Assembly: GCF_900110955.1 (NCBI RefSeq)
Contig: NZ_FOFR01000001.1
Span: 418,410 to 482,409, forward strand
Length of the DNA stretch: 64,000 bases
Direction of reading: 5' to 3'
DNA from: Lentzea xinjiangensis
GTDB taxonomy: Bacteria > Actinomycetota > Actinomycetes > Mycobacteriales > Pseudonocardiaceae
Position numbers and translations under genes: made by a program. Below, piece by piece: positions 17,898 through 25,405 of the stretch. The notes below the pieces were generated by a model, which was given only the letters and a program-made list of their open reading frames with translations, ran no database searches and had not been told where the DNA came from. Position 1 is the stretch's first letter, and every line of letters begins with the position of its first letter.

Positions 17898-18689
17898 TTA
17901 GCTGCTGGCTATGCGCTGGAGCTGCTCGAACCTGCCGTTGAACAGGTTCTGGTCACCGGGGAAGACCCCGGCCGCCTGCCACTGCCAGATCGTGTGGAAG
18001 TCGAACCCGACCGGCAGCGGGCCGAGCGTCGAGCTGTAGTGCGCGATCCACAACGGGTTGTTCGCGCCGAACTTCACCGAGCCGCCGACGCACTTGTTCC
18101 ACCAGTTCGTGGACGTGTAGATCACCGGGTGCCGCTTGGTGCGGGCGAACACCGTGTCGCTGAACGCCTTCACCCACGTGGTCATCGCCGCCTGGTTCAG
18201 GTTGTAGCAGCTCTCGCCGTACGGGTTGTACTCCACGTCCAGCGCGGGCGGCAGGGTCTTGCCGTCCGGCCTCCAGACACCGCCGTTGTCGACGAAGAAG
18301 TTCGCCTGCGCGACGCCGTCGGACCGGTCCGGCAGGGCGAAGTGGTACGCGCCGCGGATCATGCCGACGTCGTGGGAGCCGTTGTACTGCTGGGCGAACT
18401 TCGGGTTCCGGTAGTGGGTGCCCTCGGTCGCTTTGACGTAGGAGAACCGGGCGCCCTTGTCCCAGGCGAACTTCCAGTCGACGTCGCCCTGGTGGCTGCT
18501 CACGTCCATGCCGGGCACTTTGCCGTCGGTCGGTGGCGACTGCGCTGTGCGCGGCACGCCACCGCCTTCGTGCTTGAGGATCTCCGAACCCGCGAAGTGG
18601 TCCGCGGAGCCCTCGGGCAAGGGCGCCGCGGACGCGGGAGCCGGCGACAGGCCGGCGACGATCGCCACGATGCTGATCAAGGTCCGCAT
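17898..18689 (-). CDS. secreted GH25 muramidase (lysozyme)
   Basis: A 263-residue exported glycoside hydrolase family 25 enzyme that cleaves the MurNAc-GlcNAc bond of peptidoglycan. The N-terminus is a Sec signal (MRTLISIVAIVAGLSPAPASA). The catalytic domain begins GMDVSSHQGDVDW, has ALDVEYN with the Asp/Glu catalytic pair, and VIYTSTNWW and LWIAHY later, all GH25 marks. The ATG at 18689 opens the signal peptide. It may serve cell-wall turnover or attack on neighbours. Confidence 0.92.
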   Translation of the reverse strand: MRTLISIVAIVAGLSPAPASAAPLPEGSADHFAGSEILKHEGGGVPRTAQSPPTDGKVPGMDVSSHQGDVDWKFAWDKGARFSYVKATEGTHYRNPKFAQQYNGSHDVGMIRGAYHFALPDRSDGVAQANFFVDNGGVWRPDGKTLPPALDVEYNPYGESCYNLNQAAMTTWVKAFSDTVFARTKRHPVIYTSTNWWNKCVGGSVKFGANNPLWIAHYSSTLGPLPVGFDFHTIWQWQAAGVFPGDQNLFNGRFEQLQRIASS

Positions 18690-18731
18690 GGACTAGATCG
18701 TGCGGCCATTCGGCTCAACCTGCTACCGGGG

Positions 18732-19571
18732 TCACCCGTCCAGGAGGGTCAACTCGTCCTCGGTCAGCTCCAGGTGGGTGGCGGCGGCCGAGTCGCGGAT
18801 GCTCGCGGGCCGGGACGCACCCGGGATGGGGATCACCACGTCGGCCTTCGCCAGCATCCACGCGAGGCAGACCTGGTGCGGGCTCACGCCGTGGGCGTCG
18901 CCGACCTCCTTGAACGGGCCGCTCAACGCCCCCGCCTTGCCGATGCCGCCGAACGGGCTCCACGGCAGGAACGCGATGCCGAGCTTCGCGCACAGCTCCA
19001 GCTCGGGCTCGCTCGACCGGAACAGCGGTGAGAACTGGTTCTGCACGGCCGCGAGCCGGCCGCCCAGGACCTCGTTGGCCTGCACGATCTCGTCCGGGTT
19101 GAAGTTCGAGACGCCGGCGTAGCGGATCTTGCCGTTGTCCAGCAGCTCCTTCAGCACGCCGACCGACTCGGTGATCGGCGTCCTCGGGTCCGGCCGGTGG
19201 AACTGGTACAGGAAGATCTGCTCGACGCCGAGCCGCCGCAGCGACCCGTCGACCGCCTTGCGCAGGTACTCCGGCCGGCCGTCGAGGGCCCAGCCGCCAC
19301 CCGGCTCGCGCGTGTGGCCGCCCTTGGTGGCCACGAACACCTCTTCCCGGCGACCCCTCAGGCCCTCGGCGATCAGCTCCTCGTTGTGGCCGAAGTCGGT
19401 GTCGTCGAGCGAGTAGGCGTCGGCGGTGTCGATGAACGTCACGCCCGCGTCCAGCGCGGCGTGGATGGTCTCGATCGCCTGGGCGCGGTCCGGCCTCCCC
19501 TGCACGGAGATGGGCATGCCGCCCAGGCCGATGGCACTGACTTCCACTTCTCCGATACGGCGCTTCTGCAT
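18732..19571 (-). CDS. aldo/keto reductase
   Basis: A 279-residue (beta/alpha)8 NADPH-dependent oxidoreductase. The catalytic tetrad is seen in DTADAYS (Asp and Tyr), TKGGH (Lys) and QFHRPD (His); a C-terminal IPGASRP binds the cofactor phosphate. ATG at 19571 is used because GGGAGG precedes it. It is divergent from a LysR gene with only 78 bases between, so it is the likely target of that regulator. Substrate unknown. Confidence 0.9.
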   Translation of the reverse strand: MQKRRIGEVEVSAIGLGGMPISVQGRPDRAQAIETIHAALDAGVTFIDTADAYSLDDTDFGHNEELIAEGLRGRREEVFVATKGGHTREPGGGWALDGRPEYLRKAVDGSLRRLGVEQIFLYQFHRPDPRTPITESVGVLKELLDNGKIRYAGVSNFNPDEIVQANEVLGGRLAAVQNQFSPLFRSSEPELELCAKLGIAFLPWSPFGGIGKAGALSGPFKEVGDAHGVSPHQVCLAWMLAKADVVIPIPGASRPASIRDSAAATHLELTEDELTLLDG

Positions 19572-19617
19572 GCCTCCCACTCTGGCCCCTCCTGATTAAG
19601 CTGTCCAACGCAGAGAA

Positions 19618-19645
19618 GTGATCTCATTGAGCATCACGGGTGATG
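19618..19645. promoter_or_regulatory. LysR-type operator with overlapping inverted repeats
   Basis: GTGAT (19618-19622), ATCAC (19633-19637) and GTGAT (19640-19644) are arranged so that the outer pair forms a T-N11-A-like palindrome and the second and third form CATCAC-GG-GTGATG. It ends five bases before the LysR start and sits in the divergent gap to the aldo/keto reductase gene. Confidence 0.55.
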
Positions 19646-19649
19646 AATC

Positions 19650-20549
19650 GTGGAACTGAGACAGCTCGAGTACTTCCTCGCGGTGGCCGAGGAGTGCCAC
19701 TTCACGAGGGCCGCCAAGCGCATGCACGTCGCCCAGTCGGGTCTCTCGGCGTCGATCCGCGCGCTGGAGGTGGAGCTCGGCGCGCCGCTGTTCCTGCGCA
19801 CCACCCGGCAGGTCGAGCTGACGCAGGCCGGCCTGGCGCTGTTGCCGGAAGCCCGCAGGGCCCTGCACAGCGTCTCCTGCGCCAAGGCCGCGGTCGCGGC
19901 GGTGCAGGGGCTGCTGCGCGGCACGTTGTCCGTCGGCAGCCTGCAGTGCCTGCACGTCGTGCACCTGCCCGCGGTGCTGGCGCGGTTCCACGAGCTGCAC
20001 CCCGGCGTGGAGATCAGGATGCGCCAGTCCGGCAACGCCGACCTGGTCGAGGAGGTCCGCGCGGGACGGCTCGACCTCGCGTTCGTCACGCGGCAGCCGA
20101 AGATCGCCGACGACCTGCGGGTGCGGAGCCTCGCCAGTGAGCCGCTGGTGCTCGCGTGCGCGCCGGGGAGCCCGTTCGCCGCCAGGGAGTCCGTGGCGGT
20201 GGCCGAACTGGCCGGGCAGCCGTTCGTCGACTTCAACGCCGACTGGGGCACGCGGGACGAGGCCGACCGGGTGCTCGCCGCCGCCGGCGTCGAGCGGCAC
20301 GTCGCCGTCGAGGTCAACGACGTGCACTCACTTCTTGACTTCGTCGCCTTCGGGCTCGGTGTCGCCCTCGTCCCCCAGTCCTTTCAGGTCAAATCCGATC
20401 GGGTTCACTTCCGCGTCCTCGACTGCGAGGTAGACGTCCCCCTCGCGGAAACGGTCGTCGTCACCGGCGCCGCGCCCGGTGCCGCCGCCGGAGTCCTGCT
20501 CGACATGGTCTTCGAGGCGCGGGCGGGCAGGCTTCGGGTCGCCGGCTAG
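19650..20549 (+). CDS. LysR-family transcriptional regulator
   Basis: A 299-residue LysR protein. The N-terminal helix-turn-helix spans about residues 1-60 (MELRQLEYFLAVAEECHFTR, then AAKRMHVAQSGLSA), followed by the periplasmic-binding-protein-like effector domain (LRGTLSVGSLQ). The C-terminal part looks complete. It probably controls the divergent aldo/keto reductase and itself through the inverted repeats just upstream. Its last 222 bases overlap, in antisense, the end of the gene from 21404. Confidence 0.92.
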   Translation: MELRQLEYFLAVAEECHFTRAAKRMHVAQSGLSASIRALEVELGAPLFLRTTRQVELTQAGLALLPEARRALHSVSCAKAAVAAVQGLLRGTLSVGSLQCLHVVHLPAVLARFHELHPGVEIRMRQSGNADLVEEVRAGRLDLAFVTRQPKIADDLRVRSLASEPLVLACAPGSPFAARESVAVAELAGQPFVDFNADWGTRDEADRVLAAAGVERHVAVEVNDVHSLLDFVAFGLGVALVPQSFQVKSDRVHFRVLDCEVDVPLAETVVVTGAAPGAAAGVLLDMVFEARAGRLRVAG

Positions 20550-21404
20550 CGCCCAGCCCTCGTGCGCGGTCCGCATCGCCGTGCCCGGCAGCACCTCCAG
20601 CTCGCCGGTCTGCCGCGGCGGTGGTGGATCGGTGAGCGCGAGGAACGTGCCGACGGTCGCGCCACCGAGCTCGACCTCGCGGAGGAACGTCACCTCGGTG
20701 AACGCGACCCCGCCCTCGAACTTCGTCTCCGCGAGGTTCAACCGCCCGTGGAAGGTGGCGCCGGAGAACAGCGTCGGCTTGAGGATCCGCATGCGGGGCA
20801 GCGTGGTGATGCCGTAGAACTGGGCCCGGCGGGCGGTGAACCTGTTGACCCGCCTGCCGTCGAGCCAGAAGTACTCGAGCGCCGCGCCGGTCAGGTCGAG
20901 GTCGAAGTACTCCTTCTTCTTGTCGCCCCACGAGAGCAGGTCGCGGATCAGCCGTTGCGCGGTGCGCCGGACCTGCTGCTCCTGCTGCACCTCCGGGTCG
21001 AGCTCCTTCAGGAACACCGTGTCGGGGTCGGCGCCGTTCTCGTCCCAGGCCGGGTGGTGGAAGGGGCGGCGCAGGTACGCGCACAGGACGTCGAGGACCG
21101 TCTGCTTGTAGCGCGACGTGGAGTTCGCCAGCCACACCAGCGAATGCATCGCGCCCACGCGGACCTGGTCGGCCTCGTTGCCCAGCATCTCCACCGAGCG
21201 CGCGAACCGCTCGTCGGCGACCTTCACGCTCTCCAGCTCGTGTTTGCGGTCGTTGAGCCACAACGCGTAGAGCGCGACGACGGCACCGCCCGCGACACCG
21301 GCCGTCTTCACGATCTCCACCGCCGGCGCCTTGACCGCCCAGAGCAGGACCGCGGTTCCCGCGGTGACCACGGCGGCGCAGACCACCGCGAACAGCCACC
21401 TCAC
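20328..21404 (-). CDS. membrane protein with pentapeptide-like domain, paralogue 1
   Basis: A 358-residue protein with two N-terminal hydrophobic segments (about 3-24 and 33-50), then the soluble sequence YALWLNDRKHELESVKVADERFARSVEMLG (given here in part: ALWLNDRKHE, ADERFARSVE), a helical middle and a pentapeptide-like stretch (LNLAETKFEGGVAFTEVTF). The final 75 or so residues are acidic and low in order and lie antisense to the LysR gene, suggesting a late C-terminal extension. GTG follows GGAGG and starts two bases after the stop of the paralogous upstream gene. Function unknown. Confidence 0.7.
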   Translation of the reverse strand: MRWLFAVVCAAVVTAGTAVLLWAVKAPAVEIVKTAGVAGGAVVALYALWLNDRKHELESVKVADERFARSVEMLGNEADQVRVGAMHSLVWLANSTSRYKQTVLDVLCAYLRRPFHHPAWDENGADPDTVFLKELDPEVQQEQQVRRTAQRLIRDLLSWGDKKKEYFDLDLTGAALEYFWLDGRRVNRFTARRAQFYGITTLPRMRILKPTLFSGATFHGRLNLAETKFEGGVAFTEVTFLREVELGGATVGTFLALTDPPPPRQTGELEVLPGTAMRTAHEGWALAGDPKPARPRLEDHVEQDSGGGTGRGAGDDDRFREGDVYLAVEDAEVNPIGFDLKGLGDEGDTEPEGDEVKK

Positions 21405-21405
21405 G

Positions 21406-22272
21406 TCAGGACCTCCAGGCTTCCGGCAGGACGGGCTCCACCGCGAACGTACAGCCGTCCGCCTTCACATCGGCCCACTGCGAGTTCTCGAACTTGGTCG
21501 GGCCGCCGAACTCGGTCTCGGTGAACACGGCGAGGCCGCGCGAGCGGAACCGGCTGAACCACGCCTTGCCGCGGATCTCGGTGTGGTGCAGGTAGAAGCG
21601 GCCGTTCGACTCGGCCTCGGTGACGTAGAGGTGGCCGTGGACGAGCATGTGGTGGAACGAGTTGGAGTCCTCGAAGCGGGCCACCCGCATGTAGAGGTCG
21701 CCGACCTGCCGGTACGACAGGTCCATGAACTCCAGGTGGGCCTTGGTGAGGTTGAGGTCGTAGCGGGGCGCGTTCTCCTCGCCCACGCGCGGCAGCAGGT
21801 CCTCGATGAGCCGCTGGGAGGTGAGCCGGACCTCCAGCTCGATCTCCTCGGGGTCGTTCTTGGTCTTCTTGTACGGGCGGCGCAGGTAGGCGCAGAGGAT
21901 GTCGAGCACGGTCTGCGCGTACTCGGGCCTGGACTTCGCGAGGCCGGCGAGCGCGTGCATCGCGCCCACCCGCACCTGGGCGGCCTCGTGGCCGAGCAGC
22001 TCCACGGCGCGCGCGAACCGCTCGTCGGCCACGCGGGACCTGTCGTGCTCGATGCGCTGGCTCTCGAGCTCCTGGCGCGCCTCCTCGACCTTGCGCCGCC
22101 GGTCGTTCAGCCACAAGGCGTAGAGCGCGACGATCGCACCGCCCGCGAGACCACCGGTCTTGATCGCCTCGTGCTTGGGCGCACCGGGGTCCACGAGCAG
22201 CAGCACACCGCCGACCAGCGCAAACGCGCCGATGGACGCGAGAATGGTCGACAGCAGCAAACTTTTCCTCAC
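21406..22272 (-). CDS. membrane protein with pentapeptide-like domain, paralogue 2
   Basis: A 288-residue paralogue of the protein from 21404: two N-terminal hydrophobic segments, then ALYALWLNDRRRK, ADERFARAVELLGHEA, VRVGAMHALAGLA, and a C-terminal half with repeated aromatic/hydrophobic spacing (pentapeptide-like). It lacks the acidic tail. GTG at 22272 is the first sensible start before the membrane segment; no strong ribosome site is seen. The shared core suggests a gene duplication. Role unknown. Confidence 0.7.
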   Translation of the reverse strand: MRKSLLLSTILASIGAFALVGGVLLLVDPGAPKHEAIKTGGLAGGAIVALYALWLNDRRRKVEEARQELESQRIEHDRSRVADERFARAVELLGHEAAQVRVGAMHALAGLAKSRPEYAQTVLDILCAYLRRPYKKTKNDPEEIELEVRLTSQRLIEDLLPRVGEENAPRYDLNLTKAHLEFMDLSYRQVGDLYMRVARFEDSNSFHHMLVHGHLYVTEAESNGRFYLHHTEIRGKAWFSRFRSRGLAVFTETEFGGPTKFENSQWADVKADGCTFAVEPVLPEAWRS

Positions 22273-22340
22273 GAGATCGGCATTCTGCCAAGCGGCGGGT
22301 GCATGATGGGCCGGAACTGGTCCGAACGCGGGTGGGGTGA

Positions 22341-23159
22341 GTGGTGGAGCGGCCGAACTGGGCACCGGGGGACATCGACCTGGAACGTCCGAGCGTCGCG
22401 CGGGTGTACGACTACTGGCTGGGCGGCGCGCACAACTTCGCCGCCGATCGCGCGGTCGCGGAGAAGACCCTGGAGACCATGCCCGAGATCCGCGGGGTGG
22501 TGCTCAACCACCGCGCGTTCCTGCGCAGGGCCGTCCGCCACCTGCTCGGCCAGGGCGTCCGGCAGTTCCTCGACCTCGGCTCCGGCATCCCGACCGTCGG
22601 CAACGTGCACGAGATCGCGCAGGCCGCCGACCCCGGCGCCAGGGTCGTCTACGTCGACATCGACCCGGTCGCCGTCGCGCACAGCCGCTCGCTGCTCGGC
22701 GGCAACGACCAGGTGAGCGTGCTGCAGGCGGACGTCCGCGACTGGCGGCGCGTGCTCGGCTCCGCCGAGGTCGGCGAGCAGCTCGACTTCGACGAGCCGG
22801 TCGGCGTGCTCATGATCGCGCTCCTGCACTTCGTGTCGGACGAGGAAGACCCGCGGGGAGTGATCGCCGGCTACCGCGACCGGCTCGCTCCCGGCAGCTT
22901 CCTCGCGCTCTCGCACGCCGGTTACGACGAGTCGGACGTGGAGTCCACGGCCTCGGTCGAGGCCCGCAAGATCTACGACCGCGGCGTCACGCGCATGACG
23001 TTCCGCAACAGGGCCGAGTTCACCCGCCTGTTCGACGGCTTCGAGCTGGTCGAGCCAGGGGTGGCACGCGTGCCCGCCTGGCGCCCGGAGTCGGTGGACG
23101 ACGTCGAGGAGGCCGGACGGTCGTTCCCCGGCTTCGCCGCGGTAGGCCGGAAGGCGTAG
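22341..23159 (+). CDS. SAM-dependent methyltransferase (DUF574 type)
   Basis: A 272-residue protein of the actinobacterial DUF574/Methyltransf_19 family. The N-terminus has the family hallmark RVYDYWLGGAHNFAADR; the SAM site is FLDLGSGIPT near residue 75, with VYVDIDPVAVAHSR binding the ribose. Streptomycetes and relatives carry many copies next to regulatory genes. Acceptor molecule not known. GTG at 22341 is directly followed by a second in-frame GTG. Confidence 0.88.
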   Translation: MVERPNWAPGDIDLERPSVARVYDYWLGGAHNFAADRAVAEKTLETMPEIRGVVLNHRAFLRRAVRHLLGQGVRQFLDLGSGIPTVGNVHEIAQAADPGARVVYVDIDPVAVAHSRSLLGGNDQVSVLQADVRDWRRVLGSAEVGEQLDFDEPVGVLMIALLHFVSDEEDPRGVIAGYRDRLAPGSFLALSHAGYDESDVESTASVEARKIYDRGVTRMTFRNRAEFTRLFDGFELVEPGVARVPAWRPESVDDVEEAGRSFPGFAAVGRKA

Positions 23160-23161
23160 GG

Positions 23162-23191
23162 GTGACTGCGCACCGCGACCGGCCGTATGCT
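23162..23191 (+). promoter_or_regulatory. promoter of the GGDEF-EAL gene
   Basis: GTGACT (23162-23167) and TATGCT (23186-23191) are 18 bases apart. Transcription would begin near 23198, which favours ATG 23220 over ATG 23187 as the start codon. Confidence 0.45.
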
Positions 23192-23219
23192 GCGCGTTCG
23201 TGGCGTTGAGGCCGAGCAG

Positions 23220-25385
23220 ATGACCGAACGGGTTGACGACAGGGTGAGCGACGACCGCTCTCCCGCGGATCCGGCCGTGCTGGCCGGCGCCGAGTCGTTC
23301 GCGCGGAGCTGGGCCACGGCGGTCATCGGATCGAGCTACGTCCCGATGACCCGCGCCGAGGTCGCCCGGCACCTGCAGAACCTCACCGAGCTGCTCGTCG
23401 AGGCGCTGTTCGCGAGCCCGTTCCGCACGGCCCCCGGCTACGAGATCGGCTCCCGGCTGGTCGACGCCCACTTCACCGGCACCGACACGCTCGGCCGCAC
23501 GATCCAGCTCCTCGGCGACGACCTGCTCGCCGAGCTGGGCGTGGCGGGGGACGAGCGCCTCCGGTCCCGCCTCGCCGCTCTGCAGGGCGCGCTGTCCGCC
23601 GGGTACGCCCGTGCGCTGCGCGAACGCACGCTCGCCGAGCAGGAGGCCATCCGCGCGGCCGTGCTGGACGCCCGCGACCAGGCGGAAGCGATGCTGCGGG
23701 CCTCGGAGGCCCGCTTCCGCGCGATGTTCACCGAGGCCGCGATCGGCATCGGCATCGCCGACATCGACGGCCGGATCCTGGACGTCAACCAGGCCTTGCA
23801 GGACATGCTGGGGTTCAGCGTGGAGGAGATGCGCCAGTACAACGTGCGCGACCTCATGCACCCCGAGGACGCGGGCAGCGTCTGGCGGCTCTACGACCAG
23901 CTCATCGCGGGCGAGTGCGACCACTACCGGGCCGAGAAGCGGTTCCACCGGGCCGACGGCGAGCAGGTCTGGACGCACCTGACGCTGTCGCTGGTCCGCG
24001 ACGACCACGGCGAGCCGCAGTACCAGGTCGCGATGATCGAGGACGTCACGGACCGGCACCTGCTGCAGAACCGGCTGCGCTACCAGGCCTTGCACGACCC
24101 GCTGACCGGGCTGCCGAACCGGGCGCTGTTCCTGGAACGGCTCGCGCGCGTGTTCAACAACCGCGCCAAGCACGTCCGGGCCGGCCTGTGCTACCTCGAC
24201 CTGGACGGCTTCAAGGTCATCAACGACTCGCTCGGCCACGACACCGGGGACCAGCTCCTCGTCGAGGTCGGCCGCCGGCTCGACCACTCGGTGTCCGGCC
24301 AGGGCAAGCTCGTCGCGCGCATGGGCGGCGACGAGTTCGTGATCCTGGTCGAGGGCTCGTCCGGCGAGCAGGACATCGTCGACGTGGCGGACCGGGTGCT
24401 CACCGAGCTGGAGGCGCCGATCCGCATCGCGGGCCACGAGCTGTCGATCTCCGCCTCCATCGGCATCGTCGAGCGGCAGCTGTCCGGCACGACGTCGGCG
24501 GACCTCATGCGCGACGCCGACATCACGCTGTACTGGGCGAAGGCGGACGGCAAGGCGCGCTGGGCGTTGTACGACCCGGAGCGCAACGCCCGCGAGGTCG
24601 CCCGGTTCACGCTGTCGGCGACGATGCCCCGCGCGTTGGAGCGCGGCGAGTTCTACGTCGAGTACCAGCCGCTGGTCCGCTTGGCGGACTCGAAGGTCAC
24701 CGGCGTCGAGGCGTTGGTGCGCTGGCAGCACCCGGAGTTCGGGCGGCTCGCGCCGGACCGGTTCATCGAGCTGGCCGAGGAGACCGGCCTGATCGTCCCT
24801 TTGGGACGGTGGGTGCTGCGCAAGGCGTGCGAGGAGGCGCGGCGCTGGCTGGTCGAGTTCGGCGACGCGGCGCCGTTCGTGTCGGTGAACCTGGCCGTGC
24901 GGCAGTCCCGCGACCCCGAGCTGGTGCGCGACGTGAAGCGGATCCTCGACGAGTGCGCGCTGCCGCCGCACCACCTGCAGCTGGAGCTGACCGAGTCGGC
25001 GATCATGGGCACCGCCGACGAGCCGCTGGAGGCGCTGCGGGCGTTGTGCGACATGGGGGTGCGCATCGCGATCGACGACTTCGGCACCGGCTACTCGAAC
25101 CTCGCGTACCTCAAGCACCTGCCCGTGCACGAGCTGAAGATCGCCGGCTCGTTCATGGAGGGCCTGCGCGCCGAGAACGAGGAGGACCCGGTCGACTCGC
25201 AGATCGTCGCGACGCTGGTGCAGCTCGCGCACGCGTTGTCGTTGGGCGTCACGGCCGAGGGCGTGGAGACGCCGGCGCAGGCCGCCAGGCTGCTGCGGCT
25301 GGGCTGCGACACCGGCCAGGGCTGGTTCTTCGCGCGGCCCGGTCCGCCGGAGAACGTCGACAGCCTGCTGCGTGGTGATCTCTAG
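23220..25385 (+). CDS. PAS-GGDEF-EAL cyclic-di-GMP enzyme
   Basis: A 721-residue cytosolic protein. An N-terminal helical region (1 to about 155) precedes a PAS domain (about 160-275), a diguanylate cyclase domain with an intact MGGDEF (about 368) and a phosphodiesterase domain with an intact EAL in GVEALVRW (about 496), DDFGTGYSN and AEGVET. LKIAGSF has Ala where the family usually has Asp after LKI, so hydrolase activity may be altered. It probably both makes and breaks c-di-GMP, which controls development in actinobacteria. Start ATG 23220 fits the promoter; 23187 is an alternative. Confidence 0.9.
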   Translation: MTERVDDRVSDDRSPADPAVLAGAESFARSWATAVIGSSYVPMTRAEVARHLQNLTELLVEALFASPFRTAPGYEIGSRLVDAHFTGTDTLGRTIQLLGDDLLAELGVAGDERLRSRLAALQGALSAGYARALRERTLAEQEAIRAAVLDARDQAEAMLRASEARFRAMFTEAAIGIGIADIDGRILDVNQALQDMLGFSVEEMRQYNVRDLMHPEDAGSVWRLYDQLIAGECDHYRAEKRFHRADGEQVWTHLTLSLVRDDHGEPQYQVAMIEDVTDRHLLQNRLRYQALHDPLTGLPNRALFLERLARVFNNRAKHVRAGLCYLDLDGFKVINDSLGHDTGDQLLVEVGRRLDHSVSGQGKLVARMGGDEFVILVEGSSGEQDIVDVADRVLTELEAPIRIAGHELSISASIGIVERQLSGTTSADLMRDADITLYWAKADGKARWALYDPERNAREVARFTLSATMPRALERGEFYVEYQPLVRLADSKVTGVEALVRWQHPEFGRLAPDRFIELAEETGLIVPLGRWVLRKACEEARRWLVEFGDAAPFVSVNLAVRQSRDPELVRDVKRILDECALPPHHLQLELTESAIMGTADEPLEALRALCDMGVRIAIDDFGTGYSNLAYLKHLPVHELKIAGSFMEGLRAENEEDPVDSQIVATLVQLAHALSLGVTAEGVETPAQAARLLRLGCDTGQGWFFARPGPPENVDSLLRGDL

Positions 25386-25405
25386 CCCGGGGAACTCCCA
25401 GTGGC

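Noticed and set aside
22269..25232. A 987-codon minus-strand frame opposite the methyltransferase and GGDEF-EAL genes
   Set aside because: It is the high-GC antisense shadow, rich in Arg, Val, His and Gln without domain motifs, while the plus strand carries clear family motifs.
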